DNA of 64,000 nucleotides from Tieghemiomyces parasiticus (Eukaryota; Kickxellomycota; Dimargaritomycetes; Dimargaritales; Dimargaritaceae). Numbering within the stretch: the first letter of the stretch is position 1; the number at the start of each line of letters is the position of its first letter. Positions 10,779 to 22,644 of this stretch are shown here, in pieces. The stretch spans positions 1-64,000 of the forward strand of contig JANBPT010000056.1 of assembly GCA_027575765.1 (NCBI GenBank), in the 5' to 3' direction. The notes under the pieces are model-generated. The model had not been told where the DNA came from. It did not search any database and saw only the letters and a program-made list of their open reading frames with translations. A program made the translations under genes and the position numbers.

Positions 10779-13183
10779 CCCAACGCAGGCGACGGGTGTG
10801 AGGACAGGGGAACGGGTGGAAGAGTCCACGGTGGCAAACAGAGTGGGTCGACGCTAACGGTGGAGCGCGACGAAGGGAGGTGTTCTGTTGGAATACGAGG
10901 ATACGGAGTTGAACGGGCCGAAGGGCGGCAATATACAGGCACGGGCGCAAGCGAGGGCAGCGAGTAGCAGAGCCAGACGATATGAGGTCAGAAAATAAAA
11001 GTTAAGAGTGGGTGTGTAGGCGTCACCGGCAAACGTAGAATTAGGCTAGGCGGGTTGGAAAAGTTGAAAGACAAAGTGGCCAAGGGATCCAGAGGGTCCA
11101 ACGGGCAGGCTAGGGGGGAAGACAGAGGATCGTCGAAAACGACTGGCGTTACTGACGGTGGTCGACGACGATAGACAGCAGCATACAGACGCAGCGTAGG
11201 TGAGGATTAGTAGCTAGGTATCAAGCCGGCTGGCTATGTCGAGACGGCAGCGGCGTTCGAGGAGGAGGAGCTGGAAGGCAGTGGCGGAGAGGATGGAGAA
11301 GGAGGCGTTCGGGGAAAGACCGGATGGCGCGGTGGCAGAGTCGCAAGTATAAGTTGCCTGTATGGCCCCCGGGCAAGTGGAGACGTGTTGTTATGGTAAC
11401 GTATGAAGCGCCCGCTTCGAGTGTCGCGCGGCAAGCGTAAGGGAAGTGGGGGGTGCACAAGACGGAAGAGCGCTGAAAGGGGTGGCGGGTGCGCCGTCGA
11501 TGAGACGGGTGAGGGGGGTTGTGGGATTCGTGCCAACGAGGCGGAGGTGTATTAAAGTATTTTTGGGTGGGCAAGATATATAACGCACGCGTAGTGGAGA
11601 GGAGAGAAGTCCCAAAAGGAAGTGCACAAGGTCGTTCAGGGTATCAAGGGTGTATAAAGGAAGTCCAGCAGAAAGGGAGGGAAGGAAAGTGCGACCAGCC
11701 AGTCGGAGGCAGCGGCCACAATGAAAAGGGCGAAGGAAAGGACGGAGGAGGAGGCCGGAGGGTGGGGGGAGGGGGGCAGACAAGCGGAGACGAAGGGAAG
11801 ATGGGAAGGAAGGGAGGGGAGGGGCCACCTGCCACCCCGGCTGTCATGGGGCAGTCTCGGCCAATGGCTTCTGGTTCCACCAAAAAAAAATCCCATGGGA
11901 ATCTGAAGCGGTGCAATGAGGGCTGCAGTCCCGAGAGTAGTAGAAACTGCGAGTGAGCCTCGAGGGCCACAACGGTCTCCCCGACGGTCCTCTGGCAGAC
12001 CAAAGACGAGCAACGGCAGCTAGCGCCTAAGGTACTCCACGTACCGCGGAGGGACACCCCATCAAGCTTTCGCGCCAACGCAGATGGATTCGCGCCTTCC
12101 CCCCACGGTGCCGTCGGGAACGTGGCCACCCGCCTCCCCCTTCTCCAGCTTCACCCCTGGATCGCCTCCCATCGATGGTCCCATGGCGGGGCAGCTTTCT
12201 CTAGCATTTTAAGCGCGCTGGAGATGGAGGGGGCCCATTTCAATTTATTTTTTTCCCACACATACAGTGAGTCCGCCTAACTGCCCCAGGTCACATGGAC
12301 ATGTCCTCCCCGGCCTCCAACCGCCTCTACCTTCCCCCACTCCGACATACGCCCCTCGCTTCCCCATTAACGGGTAAGTAAAGGGCCCAGTAGGTCCAGC
12401 GGAGACCTAATTTCTGCGAGACACCTAATCAATACGGGTGAGAAGTCTGTAGCGGGCTTGCACAAATATATATATATATATCAAATTGACTAGCTGCCTC
12501 ACCCTTGGAATGGGCCATGTTGGGCTGGTCCGAGCGCCACCTCCCGGACTCTCTGTTTCCGCCTCGGAAAACAGGGTGGTACTTCACTGACATTAATATA
12601 ACAGGTCAAGGTACAGCCGTCCAGGTACACTTCCCTCCGCTCGGTTTACTGCGCACCACGCTGCGTGTCCGTATTAGTCTAGTGGGGCCGTGCGCATACA
12701 TGCGTAAAACCATAGAGACATAGCAGGGTCGCACGGGCCTCCTTGTCTTATACACTTGTCAAGCCTTCCTAGTTTAGGCCAAACCAATCATCATGGCAAT
12801 GTGCGCCACAGTAAATCTCCATCGCAGGAGAGAGATAGGGAGTGGGACGCATGTCTACTCGTCGCCAACCGATTGCAAGATCGTCTTGGTCTCTCCCACT
12901 AATATGATCTCGGGGCCAGACTGCCGGCAAGTCCGCGGGGCCAGTGCGACCGTCGTGTGTCGTCGCACAGATCATTGACCGGAAATCATATCCAGTGTAT
13001 AATTTGCTCCGTTGGTTATTTCCCGTACTAGGTTATTGGACTGATTGGACTTAACAGTAAAAATATTATATAATCGTGCAATTAATACAAAAAAAAACTG
13101 GCGATATACACACACGTCAGGAACCCATTTCAGCTCCAACCTCCTAATGTGCCTCCTCCTCCTCCCCCCTCCCATGCAAGGCC
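10779..13183. other. 2.4-kb spacer, no gene recognised
   Basis: The minus-strand ORFs here (about 11220-12130) are Pro/Ser/Leu-rich readings of pyrimidine-rich DNA and match no family I know. A (TA)n run lies near 12464-12480. The region should contain the phosphatase promoter at its low end and the 3' region of the sorting-nexin gene at its high end. Confidence 0.5.
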
Positions 13184-16100
13184 TTAATCCTGGAGCTCGC
13201 TAAGGACCAGTTTACAAATGCTGTCCAGCAACTTGATGGCAATAGGTCGAACCAATTCGGGCCGCTGGAGCAATTCAAACAGTCGGGTCATACCCATGAC
13301 ACCATTATACTCGCCAACCATCCGTTGGAGAGCCTCGGGCATATGGTTGACAAACAAGACACGCGCCTCCAGTTTCGTGGCTTCCTTTTGTTCCTCGGTC
13401 CGCACTACAGGTAGCGAGGGCGACGATGGGTCGCCAGTAATGGGTGTGGCGTACCACGTTCCGCCGGGCCAGAACGATGTGGTCAACTGGTCGATCCGGT
13501 CAGCCAAAAGCGCCGGCTCGGTGTACTTGATCACAGTGTCTACAAACACCGTACTGACGGTACTGGCGTACGACTGCCGGAGCAACTGCTTGAACACTGC
13601 CAGGGCCTTGCGACGTAGCCATTGCTTGGTGTCTTTGAGGTCAAAGACCTCATCCAAGAGGGCGAAGAAAGTTTCAATCAGCAGTTCGATTTCCTCGGGG
13701 CGCAAGGCCTTGTGACTCGCCGTGCTGCTGGTGGATGAGGTTTCAGGGCGCGGAGAGCCCGAGGGGGGCGGGGCAGAGACCGAGCTGGCCATGGGGGTCG
13801 AGGCCAGCGAGCTGCGGCGCGGCGGGTTGGACGTCGGAGATTTGAGTAACGGGACTTCCGCCTTCCGCGGGGCGGTCGAAATAGAGTGGGTGGTGGCAAA
13901 AGCTGAGGTGGTCTTGTCGGATGGTGGCGTATCTAATGCGGGCGCACCGGCCGCGGACAGCGGTAACGAAGGTTCGGAGGAGGAAGGCGGGATGGCAGCA
14001 GCAGCGGCGGTGGTGTCACTATTAATGGTGCGGAGGGTCGTGCCTGCTGGCGGCGAGGATGCCGCGTCTTCAACCCCATCGCCTAGCTTTCGATTGAGCC
14101 GGCCGCTGACCGAGGGCGGGGCCGCTTTGTTGAACATCCCATGGGCGGCCATGCCCGGACCAGCGGGACTACCTGCACCAGCTCGGCCGGCGTTCAATGA
14201 AGCGTTTGAAGCACGCCGCCGCTGTTCTTGAAGTGACTTAAGTGACCCGGGTGACGACGGGGTGGAGAGCGTAGGTGACCCGACCTCGACGGTGAACCGT
14301 TTCAGGGCCGACGACGCCGAACGGAACGCTGCGTTGACGGTCCGTGAAGTGGCCGAGGCGGCCTGGGTGGCTGGATCAGTAATGAACCGCGGATTGAACA
14401 CGTCAAGAGCGTGGCCACTACCATTCTGGTTTACCGCCGCCGACGAGGATTGGGGGCCAGGACGACCCATCAGCGATGAAGCGTGCGGGCCTCGCCCAGG
14501 GGCTAGGAGCGTGGCCGGGTTGACGGCAGCCAAAAAGGACTGAGGGACCGTCATGTGATCGGGTTTCATAAATAATTGCAAGGGACGACTGACGCCTAGG
14601 ATCAGATCGCTAAGGAGGAGGGTTAGGTACAGCTGCAACTGGGTGGCAAGGGCCGTCTGTTTGCCCGACCCCGTCGTCGTCATTGAAGACCCTGGACCGC
14701 TGGATCCCCACTGACGAGAGGGGAACTTAATCTTGTCAACCTTGCTGAAGGACTGACGGAGGGTGGCGTGCAGATTGACGAAGTCGGCGTACGACCGAGT
14801 AATCATCCAGCCGTGCTGAGTGATTCCCTCCGCCGGACTGGCCGCCTGCTCACATTCCACGATGAAGATCAGGGCGCTATCACGAGTTCCCAGCGATGTG
14901 ACGAACTTGGCTGCCAGCTGCGCCGCGCCCTGGCTCTTAGCACCCCCACCTTCCTCCTCGACATGTACCGTCACGTTACGTAGATCAAGTAAGGTGGCCT
15001 CGGTGGGTTCGGCTACCGTTGAGATTGGCGACGCGTCATCTGGGTGGTGGTGGTGGGTATCGTGGCGCGCCGCATCCTGAGCCATCCCGACCAGCTGGTC
15101 CAGATCGTGCGTCAGGTCGGCTCGCGACTTTCGGAGTTGCCGGAGCCGCGTCCGGTTGGCCGAGGAGGAGGGTAGTCGCTCGTTCTCCTCAACCTGGCCG
15201 TCCACAATGGCAATCTGTTCTTTGAGCTGGGCCACGGCCGTCGTGATGAAGGCCAGGCGCTCGTCGTTGTGCGTGGAGCCGCGCGACCGCACAGGGGAGG
15301 AGGAGCGGGAACCAACCTCAGTGTCAATGCGTGAGGGTAGGGAGCGCGGTGGGAGGGTCGACGACGTTGAGGTGCGCGGGGAGGGAGTTGGAGACCGAGA
15401 GGGGACGTCCAGGGCTAATGGAGTTGCAGGCGTGGGTTCGGTCGTGAAAGCGTCATCGGGGCGGGCTGTCTCCGCATCAGGCGTGGTACCCGGACTGGTG
15501 GCATTTGATAACGGTGTTTCGGCCACGATCGCGGGCGGCGCGGAGGGAGGTCGAGGCGGCGAATGGGTTGCAAGGGCTACTGGGGTGGCCGTTAGTTCGG
15601 CGAGTCGAGCGCGGGCGGCGGCGTCGGGGTCGCCATGGCGCTTGGCGTGGGTCCGCGCAAACTTGACCCATTTCTCTTCTAACCAAAATCGGTACAACGG
15701 CGACGTCTCTCGGAACCGGTCCAAATGGGGACCCAGCGTCCGGTGGATATCCTGTAGGATGGGGTCGAAGCAGTCGGGACTGGGACGATCGCGAATCGTT
15801 GTCACTACCTCCTGGACGCGGGCCGGGGTAACCGGGATCAGGTATGGTGGGGCGGCGCTGGCGCTGGTGGATGTCGTGTCGGTGGTCTCGGTCGGTGGAG
15901 CCAGGTGGAGGTGGAAGATGCTCCAGGCGTCATCCCGCATCAGCGTGGGGTCGTTAAGGGTGCGGGCGAACCGCTGGTAAGACTCGACATTCATCACGAA
16001 GCGCAGGTATGGAGGCTCCCCTTGGTCCTCCAGGTACTGCATGAACTCCACGAAGCAGTCGCTCTGGTTGAGAATAGCGTCGAGGGTGAGCGGGAACAAC

Positions 16101-18250
16101 CGCTTCAAGTCCACGTCAGCGGGCACAGCGTGGTCTAGCCCGCTGTAAGGTAACGTGGGGCGTGACCGGCCGTGAGGCGAACCAGGCCGTAACCCGGTCC
16201 CATGGTTGGAATCTGTCTCGGACGTGGGGAGGTCGTAGTCGGACATGTTCAGGAAGTCGGCCTGGGTCGGGGACAGGTCGTCAGCCCCCAGGCGGGCGTA
16301 CCCTTCCGCAGCCTCAGAGATGGTGTCCTCCTGGGGACAGTGGGCGTGTGGAAGTGGGGCGCAATGGGTAGCGGTAAGGTACAGTAAAGGAGTTGGTTAG
16401 ACAGTCAGGAGGAGGCTTGGGTTACCACTCCGGATTAGACTGCGGGTGCCCTCCTCACTAGTGAAGCGGGTAACGTCGACGAAGGCGACTGGTCTTTTTA
16501 AGCGGCGTGTACTAACCTTTTCATTGGCCGCCTCGACGTAAACAGCCAGCTGGACCGTCGCGGCGATATCCCCGTCGGCACGGAGGAGTAAGTACCCCTG
16601 GGGATCGGGGTTGGCGTCGTGGACGATGTCTTGAAGGTCCAGAGTGACTGTGGCGTCCACGCGGGTGTCCAGTTCCGAGGTCCCCACCAGGAGGGTGCAC
16701 TCGAGGCGGGAATCCGAATGTAACACCACGTCCGGGATCGTCAGTACCACGTGCTCATCCCAATCCACTTGGCCGCCGCTAGTGGCCGGACGGAGCATCG
16801 TGGCCCAGGGCCGAAACCCGCTCGTATCGCTACAGCCCAGGGTAAGACGGTAGCGTAGGTTATCGTCTGTGTCGGGCTCAGTCAGTCGGCAGTCGCGCAC
16901 GTCGACGAGGAGTTTTGAAGTAGGGCCACGGGTGGCAATGCCGGCACCCCCGAGGCCAAGACCCATTTTGGCCCACAGGCCGGCCCCCAGTCGGGATCCT
17001 TTGGCAGGCGACTGAATGTCACTCGTTGACTCGGGCACGGGTGCAGGGGCGGTGAGAGTCGGGCCCGTGGTGTCCCCGGTCGCCGCCGTGCCCAGGCCGG
17101 CCACGATCATCATGTTAATCTGGTCGGGGTCACAAAAGGAGGTTACGGTGGGTTCGAGAAGATTGGTGGCGACGATCTCCGTAAGAAAGGCGAAGATGAC
17201 GGGACTGTCACGATCCTTGGCCGGGAGTAACCGGGCAAGCAAAAACCGAGCTAGTTCCAAGAGGTGGGCGATTTGGGCTTCGTGCGTCGCCAACTGGTTG
17301 AACAGGGACCCGGGGTTATCGGCGAGGTACTGGTCGAGGTCCTTGCCAGACAGTTCGAGCTGGCGGTACTCGCGAAGGTTGACGATCAGGGTGTTGGCGA
17401 AAGCGTAAGAGATGAGGACGCCCAGGTTGACGTGGTCCTGTCGTAGACGCGCGTGGAGGTTGGCCACAGAACGGTTGAGCAGAGACCGAACGTGCCGGCG
17501 CAAGTCCCCACTCTTTGATACCTCGAGCGGTAGATACCAATAGTCGACGAAATCGCGTAGGACCAGGTCGGCCAGGCGCGTCCAGGCCCGCTGTACAGGT
17601 GGCGGGAGCGAGCCGCCCTTACGCGGGGTCAGCTCAGCAGAGGCGGCCAGGATACTCGCCGCCTCGAGCCGACCCACGGCGGCCGCGGCCGTGATACGAT
17701 CCGTAACCTCCCGATCGGCGGTGGCAAGGATGTGGGCTTGTCGTTCTCGTTGGGCGCGGGCCGCCGGTGTGAGGGCCTTGAGGTCTTTATTAGCCTCCGC
17801 AGAGGCGGGGCCCCAGACACTAATCTGGGGATCTTGGGCCCAGAGGTACCCAGCAGTTATACCACCTGCCAGGCATACCACTACGATGAACAAACGCGAG
17901 AATGTCAGGGTCAGGACCAAAAGGCCCACGCCTATAATCGTAGAAAGAGGCTTGTCAGAGGCCCAGGCCTCAGCCTGGTGAGCGGCTAATTGAAAGAGCT
18001 GGGAAGCCAGGCCAGACGGCAGGGCGGAACTGACAGCTGTAATGGTAGCTAGTTGGGAGGGTCCAGTAACGGTTGTGCCGTTCCTCTGGTCGACGTTCGA
18101 GATGTCCAGCTCCGCGCCGGGCCCCACGGCCGTACCAGACTCAGGGAGTGACCCTTCGCTGGTCATGGAGGCTTTGAGGCTGGGCTCATCGGCGGAGTAC
18201 GCAGATGCGATGGGGACTAGGAGTCCCGCGGGTGCAATGGGTGCCATCAT
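13184..18250 (-). CDS. MDM1: Mdm1/SNX13-25-type membrane tether (TM-PXA-C2-like-RGS-PX-Nexin C)
   Basis: Two exons, 18250-16517 and 16330-13184, joined across a 186-nt intron (donor AAG|GTTAGT, acceptor CCCCAG|GAG, phase 0, CTAAC branch-like site). Product 1626 aa. Visible in order are a disordered start, a hydrophobic hairpin (about 104-136), a PXA domain (about 217-400, with LVLRDFVDYWY and DPDQINMMIVAG), a C2-like beta segment (about 440-575), and an RGS domain (about 657-800, with ILNQSDCFVEFMQYLEDQG). After a basic and acidic linker come a PX domain (about 1016-1166) and a C-terminal Nexin C domain (about 1470-1620, ending ICKLVLSELQD). Mdm1 and its animal relatives anchor in the ER and contact endolysosomes or lipid droplets. 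Without splicing, the locus would look like two unrelated genes. Confidence 0.88.
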
Positions 18251-19588
18251 TAGGGACGGTTAAGGGAGAGTGAAGAGGGTTAGCAAGACGGGACGGCTAG
18301 AAGGTGAAAAGGCATTCCCTGCTAGTACGCTATTGACCCGCTCCGTTCATGGCGAACGTAGGGCGTATGTTCCAAATTCGTACTTACTGTCCATCCACGC
18401 AGCAGGCGGTTTGGTTTAGCGGTCCGGAAGGGGATACGTGAGGAGTCAATGGGTGCTGGGTTTCAAAACGGGTTTGTGGGCTAGGGAAGGAAGGCAACGA
18501 TGTGAACGGAGCGGGCAATGCACAACCTGTCGGCGAGTGAGAAAGAGAGTGGGTTGCGCTCTGCGAAATGAGAGTGTATGCTCGACATACAAAGCGGACG
18601 AGTCCGTTTGAGCGTTAGCTGAATGACAAGGTGGAGGGAATGAGGACCAGGCGGGATGGCCGAGTTGACCAGGTATGAGCAAAATGCTCCAGGAGGTGCG
18701 GTTTCATTGGGTGCGAAAGGTCGGGAGACAGGTCACGCTAATGGAGGGCACGTCTTCAGGAGTGTGAGACGAGACGCGTGTCTGGCACGCAAGCCGACCA
18801 GTGCGTGCTTCGACCGAGCTGTCGACAGGGCGGGCGGCAGTCTCAAACGCAGGGCCCATACAACGTGCCAAGGCTTCTCCGCTCAGCACAGACTAGGGTG
18901 CCACGACGCAGGATCAAGGACGGGGGACCAGGCGGCCCGGATGACCTACTGGCGACCCCGACCTAATTAACTATTACCAGGCAAGGGTCGCCTTTCAGAG
19001 TATGTATCTGTACAAGGTTTTCTTGAGCTAGGTCGCGGGGGGACCCGCCTCTGGTACTATTCATTGTGTCCATGCACGTGTCTTGCAAAGTGCGACTAGC
19101 GGCGCACATCGCTTTCTACTTCTCTGCTCGCCGCAAAAATGGTGTCAGCTGTTAGCGGATGTACAACTCCGAAGCTTAGTACCTGCAAATTCTAGGCGGT
19201 ACCTAGTTCAGGCCAAGCTGAAGACCATCCGCGACCAGACCCCCCGCCGTCCTGGAGGGTTGTATTTTAGTAAACAACTAGACATCAAGGCCGGGGACCT
19301 GGCGATGACCCGCCTGGCATTCCTAATCCTGACAAGGCTGCCAGACTGACCGCTGCCCAGCCAGCTGTAGTCCTGCGACTGGGAAGTCTCCCCACCTTGT
19401 CCCGTCCTTGAATACATCTGCTACCGCTCTCCCGAGACCAGGCTCCGCCATCGCACATCCTCCTCTCCAGGACTCCCATTCCCACCGACTTCTAGCGCAC
19501 CCCTCCCATCTCGCTCGTCCCTGCGTATCCTGCCCCCTTTGCTCGCATTTATTCTGTCTCATCTAGCCCATCGGCGCATCCCATAACC
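18251..19588. other. divergent spacer between Mdm1-like and lectin genes
   Basis: 1.3 kb between two diverging genes, so it should hold both promoters. Only short overlapping ORFs are present and none is recognisable. The last 250 nt before the lectin ATG are pyrimidine-rich on the plus strand, as seen ahead of several genes in this window. Confidence 0.5.
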
Positions 19589-20722
19589 ATGAAGTTTCTA
19601 CGGAACCTGGCCGTGGCCTCCGCCGCTTTGTTCGGCGCGACTGGCCTCACAGCTAAGGGCAAGGAGGAAATTAAGGACCTCCGGACCCACAGCCTCCAGG
19701 TCCCTTACGTCGGTAAGTCACCAGGCGCCCTGATTCTATGAGCCCATAGATCCCGGCACAGTTGAACCGGTAGCAGCGATCCAAAGTTATTGGGCCCCCA
19801 GATGGCTGCATCACTGCGGTCTCGCCCATTGACGGTTTACTAACTCTGCTGTGTTCAGGCTGCCCCTCTCTCCCTCCCTCTCCCTCTTCTTCGGCTTGCC
19901 ACCTTCTGCCTGCTTTAAACAGATGAGGGTTTTCACCCCATGTACTGGGACATCGGTGGGGACGCAGTGATCGACACGCAAAAGAAGATCCGCCTCACCC
20001 CAGACTATCCGGACCGCCAGGGCTACGCGTGGAGCACCCAGTTCCTGCCAGACGATACCTGGAAGGTGGAGTTTGAATTTCGCATCCACGGCAAGGGCTC
20101 GTATCTGTACGGCGACGGCATGGCCTTCTTCGTGGCCCAAGAGCGCACTACCCCCGGCCCGGTGTTTGGCAATCGCGACTACTTCAAGGGGTTCGGCCTG
20201 TTCTTCGACACCTACGCCAACGCCAAGCACACATACAACTTCCCGCACATTATGGGGATGCAGGGCGACGGCAAGACCCCCTACATGGCCAACAGCGATG
20301 GTGACCCGAACAGCGTGGGTGGGTGCAGCCCGATGTACCGCGGTACTACTGAGCCCGTGAAGGCCTCGGTGGTGTACCTTAAGGGCAAGTACTTGCAAGT
20401 ACGCTACCAGCTTCACGGCGAGAAGTGGGAGGACTGCTTCACCGTCAACAACGCCACTCTGCCCGAGAAGCTCTACCTAGGTTTCACGGCCCACACGGGC
20501 GAGATCTCGGATAACCACGACCTCATCTCCGTCAAGACCCAGACCATGGACGCATCCACCGCCGCCAACCTCCAACACCAGGACAACGCCCCGCTGCTCT
20601 CCAAGCAGAACGCCTGGGCCGCCCTCGGCTGGTGGTTCAAGCTGGTCCTCGTCGGCGCTGTGTGTGGTGTGGCCTTCATGGGCTACCGGGCCTACACGGC
20701 CAAGCAGAACGAGCGTTTCTAG
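19589..20722 (+). CDS. L-type lectin, VIP36/ERGIC-53-like cargo receptor
   Basis: Exons 19589-19712 and 19923-20722 (intron 210 nt, CG|GTAAGT to AACAG|AT, phase 1) give 307 aa. A signal peptide covers about residues 1-22. The luminal L-type lectin domain runs to about 245, with LYGDGMAFF, VFGNRDYFKGFG, FFDTYANAKH, and the family-typical ISDNHDLIS. A single transmembrane segment (WWFKLVLVGAVCGVAFMGY) and a short tail ending KQNERF follow. Such proteins bind high-mannose glycoproteins in the early secretory pathway. The metal-site Asp and Asn are present. The position of the mannose-contacting His (family YDHxxDG) reads YMANSDG, and the usual GDL loop reads GEI, so sugar binding may be weakened. 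A VIP36 or VIPL assignment is not resolvable by eye. Confidence 0.9.
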
Positions 20723-21294
20723 GTGGACTCGGGCATTTTGTGTCCCTGTTTCTGTCGCCGCATGCTATTGCCCCATATTCCCTGCGCGGGCCACCAGCGG
20801 TACTCGATTGGCTACATCAATAAAGTTATTTTTTGGTATCCAGAACAACGGGGAGCGCCCGTTGTTTCCTCATTTCACGCCCATATCTTCGGTAGCGATT
20901 AGGTAATTTGCCCAGGTTATAGATGGTCTGGCTACATAGCCATGGCTTGGCCTGACATCATGATTGACACATTGTCAGAAGACGGGTGCGGGTGAAGGGA
21001 AAGCCTGTATTTACTTGCCCAGTATACCTCCATGTAGTGGTCCACGCTACCGTAAGGACTAGGAGCTGTGGGGCCCAGGCCTCGGGTACTTTTTTCTGCG
21101 TGCGACATAGGGCTGGGCCCACCCGTAGGTAGCCGAATCTATTTGTACGGTTACCTAGTAGTAACCGCATTCCCGACTCGCCCATTTTTTTCAACTGTCT
21201 TACCGCGTTGTATTCTTTTTCGCGATTCACACTTTGCTCGTTGTAAACCAATCACCGAGCCCTCCTTCGTTCGCAACACCGTGTCACTAAAACT
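20723..21294. other. spacer between lectin and ankyrin genes
   Basis: 570 nt with the lectin 3' region (AATAAA) and a pyrimidine-rich leader immediately before the ankyrin-gene ATG. No ORF of interest. Confidence 0.5.
20819..20824 (+). terminator. polyadenylation signal AATAAA
   Basis: A canonical AATAAA about 97 nt after the lectin stop codon, in a suitable position for 3' end formation. Confidence 0.55.
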
Positions 21295-22644
21295 ATGGAG
21301 TCCAAGAACATCTGGGTGGCCGCTAGTGACGGCGTCATGGACCGGGTCAAGGTAGGGCTAGGCAATGACAGGTCCCGTCCCGCGGGGTTCTATTCCGCTA
21401 CTAAAACTATCCAACCCATATACGCTATCGTAGGGTACCGAGCCGCCAAGACTCTGCCACCAGCGGTCCTGGCTTGGCTAACCAACTCCACTCGACCCCC
21501 TTCTCCTCCACACGGGGCTTTTGCCGCGGTGCTCAGCAACTCATTGAGAAGGATAATATCTCGGTAGATGCCAAGGATCAGAACGGCTACACACCCCTGT
21601 AAGTTGGATCTCCATTTAGTGGCTGATTAAGCCATCCTTGGCAAGACCAATGTTCCAAGCCCCTTACTACCCTCCCCTGCCGAGTAGAGAACCTCGCTCT
21701 GATTCTACCTGTACCTCCATCTTTTTCCACCATCTATTTCGCATTTTTAACACTATTTTTTTTGGGGGGGCATCGCCCGTTACTAGCCATGCCGCTGTAT
21801 CCTACGACCACCTCGACATTGTTCAGTACCTGCTAGAGAAAAAGGCTGATGTGGCCATCGTAGATACTGACGGCGATACCCCGCTCCACGTTTGCGAGAC
21901 TGTCGAATGCGCCGAGATTCTGGTTAACCATGGCGCCGACCCGGCCCAGACCAACCAGGAGGGCTTCACTGTAAGTGACGTAGAAATCACAGGGATAGGG
22001 CACTGCGCCCTCATATACGTACAAAGGCGTTCTAAGTAGAGTGGCGTCCTAGATTGGCACTTTGGTGTGCGAAAGGGGCGGACTTGGTTAGCCGGCGACG
22101 CCGACCGTGGTTTATAGGGAGGTGCGATAAGGTTGTTCTCGACTCCTTCCCGCGCCGGCGGTCTCCGTCGGATCTCCTCGCCTGCGAGGCTAGTATGGGA
22201 CTCATTTGGTTTGTTTAGCACCATCCACAAGACTTACTATTCCGCGCTAGAGCAATGAGTGTCGTCAATAGTGCATTGAATGGACAGAGCCAGCTAACTC
22301 CGTTGCCGCTCATACCACCTCTCTTACCACCGCTTCCATACCATCTCCCTCCCCACCGACAGCCTTACGAGACCGCCCTAGATAATGAGTTTTTCGAAGT
22401 GGCCAATTTCCTACGCCAGCGCCTTGGGCTGCCGGAGGTCCAGCCCGCCGCCGAGGAGGAGGAGGGGCTGATGGCTAGCGAGTCGGATGAGGAAGACCGG
22501 GTGCGTGTCCCGCTTACCCAGGACCAAGCCCAGCGGTTGGCGGAGATGACTGACACCCCGAGCGATAGCCAGCTTCGGGAGATCGCCACCCAAATGATAC
22601 TTGACTCCCTTAACAACGGTTATGCCAATGGTGACAAGCCCTAA
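21295..22644 (+). CDS. small ankyrin-repeat protein with acidic tail
   Basis: Four exons: 21295-21351, 21537-21598, 21787-21970 and 22363-22644. All have GT-AG borders (AAG|GTAGGG, CT|GTAAGT, ACT|GTAAGT donors) with matching phases, giving 194 aa. Roughly three ankyrin units fill residues 1-115: WVAASDGVMDRVKQLIEK, then NGYTPLHAAVSYDHLDIVQYLLEKK, then DGDTPLHVCETVECAEILVNHGAD and a partial fourth. An acidic segment (AAEEEEG, ESDEEDR) and a predicted helical end follow. The layout is like small fungal ankyrin proteins such as yeast Yar1, a chaperone of ribosomal protein uS3, but orthology is not demonstrated. The longer ORFs in introns 3 and 4 are read-through. Confidence 0.88.

Noticed and set aside
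11221..12129. overlapping minus-strand ORFs up to 161 codons
   Set aside because: Pro/Ser/Leu-rich translations of pyrimidine-rich DNA without domain similarity.
15156..15980. 274-codon plus-strand ORF inside the Mdm1-like gene
   Set aside because: Overlaps the RGS and linker coding sequence on the other strand and has a low-complexity Arg/Ser/Gly composition.
19811..20416. 201-codon minus-strand ORF opposite the lectin gene
   Set aside because: Antisense of a confident lectin exon, with no family resemblance.
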